From DSNY01 sp037446035 (lineage in GTDB: Bacteria; Pseudomonadota; Gammaproteobacteria; Burkholderiales; Burkholderiaceae_F): DNA of 11,179 nucleotides. Positions 1 to 6,038 of this stretch are shown here, one piece after another. The translations under genes and the position numbers were made by a program. The stretch's first letter is position 1. Each line of letters begins with the position of its first letter. A model generated the notes under the pieces. That model ran no database searches and was not told the origin of the DNA. It worked only from the letters and a program-made list of their open reading frames with translations. The DNA lies in assembly GCA_037446035.1 (NCBI GenBank), contig JBBIJJ010000110.1, positions 1-11,179 on the forward strand. Reading direction: 5' to 3'.

Positions 1-84
1 CTACTTGATATGTCTCGGCCCTGCGGCTGCGTGCGCCTAGCCAGCGGCCCGCTCGCGACGAAATCTTCACACCTTCTCAGCCCT

Positions 85-160
85 CGTCATTCCGAGCCAA
101 GGGCGAGGAATCTGCGCTGCTCGCAGTGCCGAGATCCCTCGGCTTCGCTCGGGATGACGG
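85..160. repeat. Palindromic repeat, CGTCATTCCGAG type
   Basis: The left end CGTCATTCCGAG is matched in reverse by the right end CTCGGGATGACG, with one mismatch. Inside are further complementary blocks: GAGGAATCT against AGATCCCTC, and CTGCG against CGCAG around a five-base centre. The whole can fold into a branched hairpin. A related half-copy lies at 1681-1739. Such elements are common between genes in GC-rich Proteobacteria; I assign no function. Confidence 0.7.
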
Positions 161-235
161 AACCGGCGACAGCCAGCGCGAAGCGAAACCGCAAGGTGGG
201 GGTGTCACGAGGTTGCGTAATCCTCGATAGGCGGG

Positions 236-252
236 CTCGGCGTCTCGGTGGT
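236..252. repeat. Partial arm of CACCGAG-type repeat
   Basis: The bases CTCGGCGTCTCGGTGGT differ by one base from the right arm of the full copy ending near 11081. No matching left arm is evident nearby, so this is probably a remnant or a truncated copy next to the complete element at 283-351. Confidence 0.5.
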
Positions 253-282
253 CAAATCATCGGCCCTGTGAGGGTGTGCTCT

Positions 283-351
283 CACCACGGAGAACACAGA
301 GAACACCGAGAACACCGAGAACACCGAATCGCCCTCTGTGCCTCCGCGGTG
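283..351. repeat. Complete CACCGAG-type palindromic repeat
   Basis: The left arm CACCACGGAGAACACAGAG is complementary, with few mismatches, to the right arm CTCTGTGCCTCCGCGGTG. Between them runs a 9-base tandem repeat, roughly GAACACCGA about four times. It belongs to the same family as the arms around the GxxExxY gene (7063-7492) and the copies at 3324-3502, 10932-10997 and 11028-11081. Confidence 0.8.
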
Positions 352-425
352 AAGCCATCACCCCTCGCGGAAAGGGCTTCTCGCGACACAGACGCATCCC
401 TCCGTGTTGAATCGAGCGTCCGCTG

Positions 426-1667
426 TCAGCGCGAGATCAACGCTGCAGGCGTGACGTCCTTCGGCACGAGGATCCATGCGGCGCCGTCGTGGCGCTGGCG
501 GCCGGCGACGGCGCCGGCTTCGCGGCCCGTCCCCCAGAAGAAGTCGAATCGCAGCGGCCCGCGGATCGCGCCCCCCGTGTCCTGCGCGAGCATCAGCCGC
601 GCGAGCGGCGCGTTGGTCGCCGGATGTTGCGTGTCGATCAGCACCGGCGCGCCCAGCGGGACGAAGCGCGGATCCACCGCGAGCGAATAGCCCGCGGTCA
701 GCGGCACGTTCAATGCACCGAGCGGCCCGGCGTTCGGATCGCCGAGCGGCAGCTCGCGGAAGAACACGTAGCTCGGGTTCTGGTTCAGGAGTTCGTCGAG
801 CCGTTGCGGATTCGTCCGTGCCCACGCCTGGATGCCCTGCATCGACGCGTCCTCGAGCTTCAGTTCGCCGCGCTCGACGAGCCAGCGGCCGATCGAGCGA
901 TAAGGATGGCCGTTGACATCCGCGTAGCCGACGCGCACGACCGTGCCGTCGGGCAGCCGCACGCGCCCGGAGCCCTGCACCTGCAGAAAGAACGCCTCGA
1001 TCGGATCGTCGACCCAGAGCAGTTCCGCACCCGCGAGCCGCGCGCCGCTGGCGAGTTCCTCGCGCGACCAGTACGGCACCACGCGTTTGCCCGCCGGCGT
1101 CTCGACGAGCCGGCCGCGTACGCGCTTGCCGGCGAGTTCCGGATGCAGGCTCGCCAGATCGACGATCAGCAGATCGTCGGGCGGACGATGCAGCGGAACG
1201 GTGTAAGGCGGCGCCTTGGTGCGGCTGCCGTTGAGCAGCGGCTCGTAGTAACCGGTGATGCGGCCGCGGTCGGTCACGCCGATCAGCGTGCCGTTGCCAG
1301 CCGTGTCTTCGCGCGTTTCCGCGAACACGCGCCAGGCGTCGAAGCGCTCGTGCAGATAGGCGCGGATGGCCGCCGCGCTGCCCGCGTCGACCGTGGCGGC
1401 GGCCGCACACGCGGGCTGCCACACCGTGCGGCGCGCGTCGCCGCCGCGCTCGAACGCGCGGCAGGAGGCGAGCCACGCGGGCCACGCCGCGACCAGATCG
1501 GCGTCGGCCACCGCGGGCAGCGTGTCGAACGCCGCTTTCTCGTAGCGCGCCTGCGTGACCGTCTTGAGGGCCGGCGCCACTGGCGGCGGCGTCTGGCAGG
1601 CGCCGAGCGCGAGCGCCGCGAAAGCAGCCGCGAGCCGTCTATTGCAAATCATTCGGTGTCGTCCCAT
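426..1667 (-). CDS. mltA: Membrane-bound lytic murein transglycosylase A (lipoprotein)
   Basis: MltA cleaves the MurNAc-GlcNAc bond of peptidoglycan to leave 1,6-anhydro-MurNAc, acting from the inner face of the outer membrane. The 413-residue product begins with a short basic stretch and a hydrophobic run ending in a lipobox (Leu-Gly-Ala-Cys, lipid Cys24), so it should be a lipoprotein. Family signatures are ITGYYEP (137-143), QVQGSGRVRLPDG (229-241) and a C-terminal 3D domain with AQDTGGAIRG (361-370) followed by RFDFFWGTG (373-381). D363 and D375 are the acidic residues in the catalytic region; the family uses one catalytic Asp there. The start is uncertain: Met1 (1667) or Met6 (1652) both give a good signal peptide, and neither has a strong ribosome site. 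A half-copy repeat lies just upstream (1681-1739). It faces away from the trp operon and is transcribed separately. The family call is secure. Confidence 0.95.
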   Translation of the reverse strand: MGRHRMICNRRLAAAFAALALGACQTPPPVAPALKTVTQARYEKAAFDTLPAVADADLVAAWPAWLASCRAFERGGDARRTVWQPACAAAATVDAGSAAAIRAYLHERFDAWRVFAETREDTAGNGTLIGVTDRGRITGYYEPLLNGSRTKAPPYTVPLHRPPDDLLIVDLASLHPELAGKRVRGRLVETPAGKRVVPYWSREELASGARLAGAELLWVDDPIEAFFLQVQGSGRVRLPDGTVVRVGYADVNGHPYRSIGRWLVERGELKLEDASMQGIQAWARTNPQRLDELLNQNPSYVFFRELPLGDPNAGPLGALNVPLTAGYSLAVDPRFVPLGAPVLIDTQHPATNAPLARLMLAQDTGGAIRGPLRFDFFWGTGREAGAVAGRQRHDGAAWILVPKDVTPAALISR

Positions 1668-1680
1668 CTCGCGCCCGAGC

Positions 1681-1739
1681 CGTCATGCCGAGCGAATGCG
1701 AGGGATCTCGGCCTTGCGAGGCGCCGAGACTCCTCGTCT
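1681..1739. repeat. Half-copy of CGTCATTCCGAG-type repeat upstream of mltA
   Basis: It starts CGTCATGCCGAGCGAA, like the element at 85, and continues with an internal palindrome, GAGGGATCTCGGC against GCCGAGACTCCTC. The expected right end (CTCGGGATGACG) is missing. It occupies the first bases upstream of mltA, so it either displaced or overlaps the mltA promoter region. Confidence 0.6.
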
Positions 1740-1798
1740 GCGGCGCGCCACCGCGGTGGGTAAGCAGTCTTCATCGGGATGGGCCACGCGCGACCGAA

Positions 1799-1804
1799 TA
1801 GAAT
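1799..1804 (+). promoter_or_regulatory. Possible -10 element (TAGAAT) before the small membrane ORF
   Basis: TAGAAT matches five of six bases of the sigma-70 -10 consensus and is one of the few AT-rich hexamers in the area. It lies about 60 bases before the ATG at 1866. No convincing -35 hexamer is present at 16-18 bases upstream, so this is a weak suggestion. Confidence 0.22.
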
Positions 1805-1865
1805 GCCGCCGCGGTCGCTCTCGCGCCCAATCCTCGATCCTCGACCTACGGCCCACGACGCTCGC

Positions 1866-1970
1866 ATGTGGCTGATCTACCTGGAGGCGCTGCTCGCTTT
1901 GGGTCTGCTCGTGTTCATCGTCTGGTGGACGATGTTCCACGGTCGGGACAAACGTCCGCCCGGCGAGTGA
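1866..1970 (+). CDS. Probable 34-residue single-pass membrane peptide
   Basis: A short frame reads MWLIYLEALLALGLLVF, then IVWWTMF, then a charged tail HGRDKRPPGE. This is one hydrophobic helix (about residues 2-24) followed by a basic cytoplasmic-type tail. The frame is open upstream to 1779, but the added residues are polar and unlike a protein start, so I chose the ATG at 1866. No clear ribosome site precedes it. The pattern (aromatic residues at both ends of the helix, LVFIVWWTMF, polar tail) resembles small unnamed proteins I recall from Burkholderiales, but I cannot confirm this here. It lies between mltA and apaG, convergent with apaG. Function unknown. The chance of a random hydrophobic frame in GC-rich DNA is real but reduced by the well-formed helix and tail. 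Confidence 0.55.
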   Translation: MWLIYLEALLALGLLVFIVWWTMFHGRDKRPPGE

Positions 1971-2107
1971 ACCGCGCAGCGGCCGCCGCGGCTCGACCCA
2001 TCGCGCGGGCCGCGCCGATCGACTCGAACCATCCGCGTCCTGCCGCCGTGAGCCCACCGCCCGGATCCGCAGCGCCCGACCGCTCGCGACCGCATCCCGG
2101 TCCGTCG

Positions 2108-2485
2108 TCAGTGCAGCGCACGCGGCATCGACAGCACGAACTCCGGGATCGGCGCATCGAAGCGCGTGCCGTCGGCAGCGACGCACTGGTAGCTGCCGCG
2201 CATCGTGCCGACCGGTGTGTCCAGCGGGCAGCCGCTGGTGTACTCGAAGGCTTCGCCCGGGGCGAGCGTCGGCTGCTCGCCGACGACGCCGAGCCCACGC
2301 ACTTCCTGCACCTTGCCCTCGCCATCGGTGATGATCCAGTGGCGCGAGATCAACTGCGCGGCGACTTCGCCGGTGTTGCGCACCGTGACCGTGTAGGCAA
2401 AGAGGTACCGGTCGTGCGCCGGGTCGGACTGCTCAGGCAGGAAACGCGGCTGCACGCTCACGCTGAATTCGTATCTCGCGCCCAT
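2108..2485 (-). CDS. apaG: ApaG-domain protein
   Basis: The 125-residue protein matches the length of the ApaG family (about 124), a single fibronectin-III-like beta-sandwich fold. Family features are the N-terminal YEFSVSVQPRFLPEQSDP (5-22), YLFAYTVTVRNTGE (27-40), the glycine-rich RGLGVVGEQPTLAPGE (63-78), and the closing GSYQCVAADGTRFD then PIPEFVLS (97-119). ApaG has been linked to Co2+/Mg2+ resistance in enterobacteria and similar domains occur in F-box and polymerase-interacting proteins, but its biochemical role is not settled. It is divergent from rpe with 90 bases between the two starts, so the two share a control region. The ribosome site is weak. Confidence 0.95.
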   Translation of the reverse strand: MGARYEFSVSVQPRFLPEQSDPAHDRYLFAYTVTVRNTGEVAAQLISRHWIITDGEGKVQEVRGLGVVGEQPTLAPGEAFEYTSGCPLDTPVGTMRGSYQCVAADGTRFDAPIPEFVLSMPRALH

Positions 2486-2525
2486 CGGTAACCCGCATCA
2501 CGGTCGGCCGCGGTACGGCCGCCCT

Positions 2526-2531
2526 TAGAAT
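2526..2531 (+). promoter_or_regulatory. Possible -10 element (TAGAAT) for rpe
   Basis: TAGAAT lies in the 90-base divergent space between apaG and rpe, 44 bases before the rpe GTG. Its match to the -10 consensus is five of six. No good -35 hexamer is seen at the usual distance. If real, it would start the rpe-gph-trp transcript. Confidence 0.3.
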
Positions 2532-2575
2532 CGTGGCGCAACGCCAGACGTTGCGGCCCTCCTGGAGAACGTGTC

Positions 2576-3304
2576 GTGGATTTTCGCATCGCTCCGAGCA
2601 TTCTGTCTGCCGACTTCGCGCGGCTCGGCGAAGAAGTGCGCAACGTCGTCGCGGCCGGCGCCGACTGGATCCATTTCGACGTGATGGACAACCATTACGT
2701 GCCCAACCTGACGATCGGCCCGCTGGTGTGCGAGGCGATCCGCCCGCACGTCGCGGCGCCGATCGACGTGCACCTGATGGTCGAGCCGGTCGACGCGCTG
2801 GTGCCGCTGTTCGCCAAGGCCGGTGCGAACGTGATCACCTTTCATCCCGAGGCGAGCCGCCATGTCGACCGCACGCTCGCGCTGATCCGCGATCAGGGCT
2901 GCAAGGCCGGGCTCGTGTTCAATCCGGCCACGCCGCTTGACTGGATGGACCACGTGATGGACAAGCTCGACGTCGTGCTGCTGATGAGCGTGAACCCGGG
3001 CTTCGGCGGGCAGGCGTTCATCGCCGAGGCGCTGAACAAACTGGGCCGGGCGCGCGCGAAGATCGACGCCTGGACGCAGGCGACGGGCCAGCCGATCCTG
3101 CTGGAGATCGACGGCGGCGTGAAGGTCGACAACATCCGCGCGATCGCCGAAGCCGGCGCCGACACCTTCGTCGCCGGCAGCGCGATCTTCGGCTCGAAGG
3201 ACTACAAGGCGACCATCGACGCGATGCGCCGCGAACTGCGCGAAGCCGCCGCCGCGCTCGGCCGCAAGCGCGAGACGCAGCGGCGCGAATCTGGCGAGGC
3301 GTGA
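2576..3304 (+). CDS. rpe: Ribulose-phosphate 3-epimerase
   Basis: Rpe interconverts D-ribulose 5-phosphate and D-xylulose 5-phosphate in the pentose phosphate and Calvin cycles. The 242-residue TIM barrel shows APSILSADFARL (6-17), WIHFDVMDNHYVPNLTIGP (31-49), DVHLMVEP (64-71), LLMSVNPGFGGQAFI (135-149), LEIDGGV (176-182) and AGADTFVAGSAIFG (193-206). Metal ligands by family are H33, D35, H66 and D179, with D35 and D179 as the acid/base pair; all are present. The C-terminal 15 residues are a charged extension beyond the usual 220-230. The GTG start is favoured by GGAG at 2564-2567, eight bases upstream, and by the family N-terminus. It opens the plus-strand unit. In Betaproteobacteria the rpe-gph-trpE order is common. 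Confidence 0.97.
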   Translation: MDFRIAPSILSADFARLGEEVRNVVAAGADWIHFDVMDNHYVPNLTIGPLVCEAIRPHVAAPIDVHLMVEPVDALVPLFAKAGANVITFHPEASRHVDRTLALIRDQGCKAGLVFNPATPLDWMDHVMDKLDVVLLMSVNPGFGGQAFIAEALNKLGRARAKIDAWTQATGQPILLEIDGGVKVDNIRAIAEAGADTFVAGSAIFGSKDYKATIDAMRRELREAAAALGRKRETQRRESGEA

Positions 3305-3323
3305 ATGCCGAAGGGCGGGTCTG

Positions 3324-3502
3324 ACCACCGAGACACCGAGACCACCGAAAATGGCAGAGCGCCAGTCGGTGTGCGGACTCCGGTACGGTGCTTCGGCGCG
3401 GATCCACGGCAGTGACGCGGCGCTGCGCGTGCGTGCGGCAGACCATCTCGATGTCGGGTCCACTCGAGAGTTCGTTTCGCCCTTCTCCGTGTTCCCCGTG
3501 TT
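3324..3502. repeat. CACCGAG-type repeat arms enclosing the rpe-gph spacer
   Basis: A left arm, ACCACCGAGACACCGAGACC with CACCGA following (3324-3348), begins 20 bases after the rpe stop. A right arm, TTCTCCGTGTTCCCCGTGTTG (3484-3503 approximately), ends at the likely gph start and is a diverged inverse of the left arm. The 130 bases between show no gene. Together they look like a decayed or gene-less copy of the element that surrounds the GxxExxY gene. Confidence 0.55.
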
Positions 3503-4226
3503 GAATTGGGCCCTTGCTTTGCGCGGCGTGCTGATCGATCTAGACGGCACGCTGATGGACACCGCGCCGGATCTGGCGGCGGCGGCCAACGCGATGCGCG
3601 CCGAGTTCGGATTGCCGGCGCTACCGCTGGCGCGCATCGCGGCCTTCGTCGGCAAGGGCGCGGAGATCCTGGTGCATCGCGCGTTGACCGACGACCTCGA
3701 CGGCCGCGCCGACGACGACGTCTTCGCGCGCGCTCGCGCGGCGTTCTACCGCCACTACCACGCCGTCAACGGCACGCACGCGGTCGTTTTTGAGCGCGTA
3801 CCGCAGGCGCTCGAATTGCTGCATTCCAAGGGACTGAAGGTCGCCTGCGTGACCAACAAGCCGCGCGAGTTCACGGTGCCCCTGCTCGAGCGGCTCGGCC
3901 TCGCCTGCGCGTTCGACGCGATCGTCGCCGGCGACGACGTGCAGGAGAAGAAGCCGCACCCGGCGATCGTGCTCGCCGGCTGCGCGCGGCTGAACATCGC
4001 GCCGGCGCAGGCGCTGATGATCGGCGATTCGGTCAACGACGCGCTCGCCGCGCGCGCGGCCGGCATGCGCGTCGTGCTGGTGGAGACCGGCTACAACGAA
4101 GGCGAGCCGGTCGCCACGCTGGCCGGCACGCCCGGCGTCGATGCTATATTCGCGACGCTTTTCGACGCTGCGCAATGGGTCGCGCAGCACACGGAAACGA
4201 GCGAACCGCGTCGCCCGACGCCATGA
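3501..4226 (+). CDS. gph: Phosphoglycolate phosphatase (HAD family)
   Basis: Gph hydrolyses 2-phosphoglycolate to glycolate and phosphate. HAD motifs are complete: I, DLDGT (13-17, nucleophile D13, acid D15); II, VTNK with T118; III, K151 in EKKPHP; IV, IGDSVND (174-180, D176 and D180). The cap region includes DTAPDLAAAAN (20-30) and the family's GKGAEILVHRAL. The start is unclear. The frame is open to an ATG at 3351, but the extra 50 residues are encoded by repeat DNA and are not family-like. TTG 3501 (used here), GTG 3489 or 3498, or TTG 3519 (giving MRGVLIDLDGT) fit better. None has a good ribosome site, perhaps because the repeat replaced it. The stop overlaps the ATG of the Trp-rich leader ORF as ATGA (4223-4226). 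Confidence 0.93.
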   Translation: MNWALALRGVLIDLDGTLMDTAPDLAAAANAMRAEFGLPALPLARIAAFVGKGAEILVHRALTDDLDGRADDDVFARARAAFYRHYHAVNGTHAVVFERVPQALELLHSKGLKVACVTNKPREFTVPLLERLGLACAFDAIVAGDDVQEKKPHPAIVLAGCARLNIAPAQALMIGDSVNDALAARAAGMRVVLVETGYNEGEPVATLAGTPGVDAIFATLFDAAQWVAQHTETSEPRRPTP

Positions 4227-4318
4227 GTCACCGTACCGAATGGACTTCCGCCGCCCGCACGTGGCAGGCCCGCAACCCGGGCTGGCACGCGCAGGGGGTC
4301 TGGTTCTGGCGTCGCTAG
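4223..4318 (+). CDS. Putative trp operon leader peptide, Trp-rich
   Basis: This 31-codon frame lies between gph and trpE. It reads MSHRTEWTSAARTW, then QARNPGWHAQGVWFWRR, then TAG. It has five Trp codons (residues 7, 14, 21, 27, 29), far above normal Trp use, and the first three are spaced exactly seven codons apart. The last two Trp codons, split by one Phe, lie in the 5' arm of an RNA hairpin that begins the stop codon in its loop. This is the layout of ribosome-mediated attenuation leaders such as E. coli trpL. Its ATG overlaps the gph stop (ATGA), so it may be translated by ribosomes finishing gph; an own ribosome site is not obvious. I infer a trpL role from position, Trp content and structure. 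I do not recognise the exact peptide. A chance frame is the alternative, but unlikely. Confidence 0.8.
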   Translation: MSHRTEWTSAARTWQARNPGWHAQGVWFWRR

Positions 4319-4344
4319 CCTGAACCGCTGCCGCGCTCCGCGGC
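4302..4344 (+). promoter_or_regulatory. Predicted trp attenuator hairpins
   Basis: Hairpin one pairs GGUUC (4302-4306) with GAACC (4322-4326) and GGC (4308-4310) with GCC (4318-4320), separated by one U-U mismatch. Its loop is GUCGCUA (4311-4317), holding the first two bases of the leader TAG. The Trp codons at 4301 and 4307 lie in its 5' arm, so a ribosome stalled there would prevent pairing. Hairpin two follows directly: GCCGCG (4330-4335), loop CUC, CGCGGC (4339-4344), six perfect GC pairs. No U-run follows it, so it is not a textbook intrinsic terminator. A competing pairing is possible between AGCC/ACC (4317-4326) and GGU/GGCU (4376-4385), though interrupted. The mechanism could be termination, Rho-dependent, or control of trpE translation; the sequence does not decide. 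Confidence 0.6.
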
Positions 4345-4409
4345 GCTCCATTCGACCAACCCCGCGCCGTCGCCCGGTCATGGCTGGCGGACGCAACGAC
4401 AGGTGACGC

Positions 4410-5912
4410 ATGACCGAACTCGAATTCAAGGCCCTCGCCGCGCAGGGCTACAACCGCATCCCACTGATCGCCGAGAGCTTCGCCGACCTCGACACGCCGC
4501 TGTCGCTGTATCTGAAGCTCGCGCGTGCGCACGGTGCCACCCACAACTCGTACCTGCTCGAGTCGGTCGTCGGCGGCGAGCGCTTCGGCCGCTACTCGTT
4601 CATCGGCCTGCCGGCGAAAACCGCGCTGCGCTCGTACATCGGCGAACCCGGGCAGCACCGCACCGAGGTCGTCGTCGATGGCAAGGTCGTGCAGGAAGAC
4701 CGCGGCGATCCGCTCGCGTTCGTCGAGCGGTACTTCGCGCAGTTCAAGGTCGCGCTGCGCCCCGGGCTGCCGCGCTTCTGCGGCGGGCTCGCGGGCTACT
4801 TCGGCTACGACACGGTGCGGCTGATCGAAAAGAAGCTCGCGCATCCCAAGCGCGACGACCTCGGCCTGCCCGACATCCAACTGCTGCTGACCGAAGAGCT
4901 CGCCGTCGTCGATAACCTGAGCGGCCGCATTTATCTCATCGTCTACGCGGACCCCAATCGCCCTGAGGCGTACGCACGCGCGCGCGAGCGCATCCGGGAA
5001 CTGAAGGCGCGGCTCGCCCGGCACATCGAGCCGCCGCACACGCGCGCCAGCGTGCGGCGCGAGGAGTATCGCGAATTCGCGAAGGCGGACTACCTGAAGG
5101 CGGTCGCACGCGCGAAGGAATACATCGCCGCCGGCGACGTGATGCAGGTGCAGATCGGCCAGCGCATCACCAAGCCCTTTGCCGACGCGCCCCTGAGCCT
5201 GTATCGCGCGCTGCGCACGCTGAACCCGTCGCCGTACATGTACTTCTACGACTTCGGTGACCATCAGATCGTCGGCGCCTCGCCCGAGATCCTGGTGCGC
5301 AGCGAGGACCGGCAAGGCGAGCGGTTCGTGGCCATCCGCCCGATCGCCGGAACGCGCCCGCGCGGCGGCACCCCCGAGCAGGATGCGGCGCTTGCCGAAG
5401 AGCTCGCCGCCGACCCCAAGGAGCGCGCAGAGCATCTGATGCTGATCGATCTGGCGCGCAACGACATCGGGCGCATCGCGCAGATCGGAACCGTCAAGGT
5501 GCCCGAGCAGTACGTGATCGAGCGTTACTCGCACGTGATGCACCTGGTCAGCCACGTTGAAGGCAAGCTGAAACCCGGGCTGACCAATCTCGATGTGCTG
5601 CGCGCGACCTTTCCGGCCGGTACGCTGACCGGCGCGCCCAAGGTGCGGGCGATGCAGATCATCGACGAGCTGGAGCCCGTGAAGCGCGGCATCTACGGCG
5701 GCGCGGTCGGTTATCTGTCGTTTGCCGGCGACATGGATCTCGCGATCGCGATCCGTACCGGCGTGATCAAGGGCAACGTGCTGTATGCGCAGGCGGCCGC
5801 GGGCATCGTCGCCGATTCGATCCCCGAAATGGAATGGCGCGAGACCGAGGCGAAAGCGCGCGCCGTGCTGCGCGCGGCCGAGCAGGTGGAGGACGGGTTC
5901 GATGGCGAATGA
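4410..5912 (+). CDS. trpE: Anthranilate synthase component I
   Basis: TrpE converts chorismate and ammonia (supplied by TrpG) to anthranilate and pyruvate, the first committed step to tryptophan. The 500 residues are full length. The N-terminal domain carries the feedback-site motif LLES (49-52) and RYSFIG (61-66). NPSPYMYF (272-279) is the other half of the Trp-binding pocket, so feedback inhibition is expected. The chorismate-binding domain has PIAGTRPRGGTPEQD (311-325), HLMLIDLARNDIGRI (342-356), HLVSHVEG (378-385), FPAGTLTGAPKVRAM (401-415) and AGIVADSIPE (464-473). The ATG is preceded by AGGTGA (4401-4406) at three bases spacing. It is a stand-alone TrpE, not a TrpE-TrpG fusion. Its last 18 codons are duplicated 129 bases downstream; the ancestral C-terminus was probably one residue longer. 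Confidence 0.98.
   Translation: MTELEFKALAAQGYNRIPLIAESFADLDTPLSLYLKLARAHGATHNSYLLESVVGGERFGRYSFIGLPAKTALRSYIGEPGQHRTEVVVDGKVVQEDRGDPLAFVERYFAQFKVALRPGLPRFCGGLAGYFGYDTVRLIEKKLAHPKRDDLGLPDIQLLLTEELAVVDNLSGRIYLIVYADPNRPEAYARARERIRELKARLARHIEPPHTRASVRREEYREFAKADYLKAVARAKEYIAAGDVMQVQIGQRITKPFADAPLSLYRALRTLNPSPYMYFYDFGDHQIVGASPEILVRSEDRQGERFVAIRPIAGTRPRGGTPEQDAALAEELAADPKERAEHLMLIDLARNDIGRIAQIGTVKVPEQYVIERYSHVMHLVSHVEGKLKPGLTNLDVLRATFPAGTLTGAPKVRAMQIIDELEPVKRGIYGGAVGYLSFAGDMDLAIAIRTGVIKGNVLYAQAAAGIVADSIPEMEWRETEAKARAVLRAAEQVEDGFDGE
5856..5909. repeat. 54-bp direct repeat, copy 1 (trpE 3' end)
   Basis: This stretch is identical, base for base, to 5985-6038, an offset of 129. It encodes the last residues of TrpE. 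The match begins within GCGCGCGCCGTGCTG and ends at GATGGCGAA; the next base differs (T here, C in copy 2). Confidence 0.9.
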
Positions 5913-5930
5913 ACGGACGGTCTGGGGGAG

Positions 5931-5954
5931 GCTAACGTGCGCAGCACGTTAAGC
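5931..5954. repeat. Short inverted repeat between the 54-bp copies
   Basis: TAACGTGC (5933-5940) pairs perfectly with GCACGTTA (5944-5951) around a GCA loop, an 8-bp stem. It lies in the 75-base stretch between the trpE stop and the second 54-bp copy. No T-run follows, so it is not a typical terminator; it may be part of the inserted sequence. Confidence 0.6.
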
Positions 5955-5984
5955 GCGCAGCGCGGCCGACACCAACCGCACTCG

Positions 5985-6038
5985 GCGCGCGCCGTGCTGC
6001 GCGCGGCCGAGCAGGTGGAGGACGGGTTCGATGGCGAA
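5985..6038. repeat. 54-bp direct repeat, copy 2 (ltaE start region)
   Basis: This second copy supplies the ltaE ribosome site (GGAGG, 6017-6021) and ATG (6031). Read in the trpE frame it continues past the repeat as Glu-Leu-TGA (stop at 6042-6044), which looks like the original trpE end overlapping ltaE by 14 bases. Confidence 0.9.

Larger units (their letters stand above)
1..425. other. Gene-free region downstream of mltA
   Basis: I see no supportable gene here. The open frames crossing it are low-complexity readings of repeats, for example a run of His-Arg-Glu triplets encoded by a 9-base tandem repeat. The stretch holds one CGTCATTCCGAG-type palindrome (85-160), a partial arm of the CACCGAG repeat (236-252), a complete palindromic copy of that repeat (283-351), and a short piece, CCTCCGTGTTGAAT (397-410), resembling the repeat arm in front of gph. 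No clear terminator with a T-run is visible beyond the mltA stop. Confidence 0.6.

Noticed and set aside
287..327. CRISPR-like array from the 9-base tandem units
   Set aside because: Units are contiguous, with no unique spacers, and are far too short.
10..690. A 226-residue plus-strand frame at the left edge
   Set aside because: It is built from repeat DNA (His-Arg-Glu triplets) and then runs antisense through mltA.
3351..3500. ATG at 3351 as the gph start
   Set aside because: The added 50 residues are encoded by the repeat-bounded spacer, lack family similarity, and the ATG has no ribosome site.
4145..4150. TATATT as the -10 of a trp promoter inside the gph end
   Set aside because: It is the only AT-rich hexamer there, but no -35 match exists at 16-18 bases and it is part of conserved-frame coding sequence. 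It cannot be excluded without start-site mapping.
4141..4323. A 60-residue frame overlapping the leader
   Set aside because: It is out of frame with the Trp-rich ORF, Arg-rich and without features; the leader ORF explains the region better.
3621..5555. A 644-residue minus-strand open frame across gph and trpE
   Set aside because: It is the antisense shadow of two confidently identified genes; GC-rich codons keep the opposite frame open. Its translation is Arg/His/Val-rich with no domain.
5931..5954. Rho-independent terminator after trpE
   Set aside because: The stem is perfect but short, with no T-run after it, and it lies inside a duplicated/inserted stretch.
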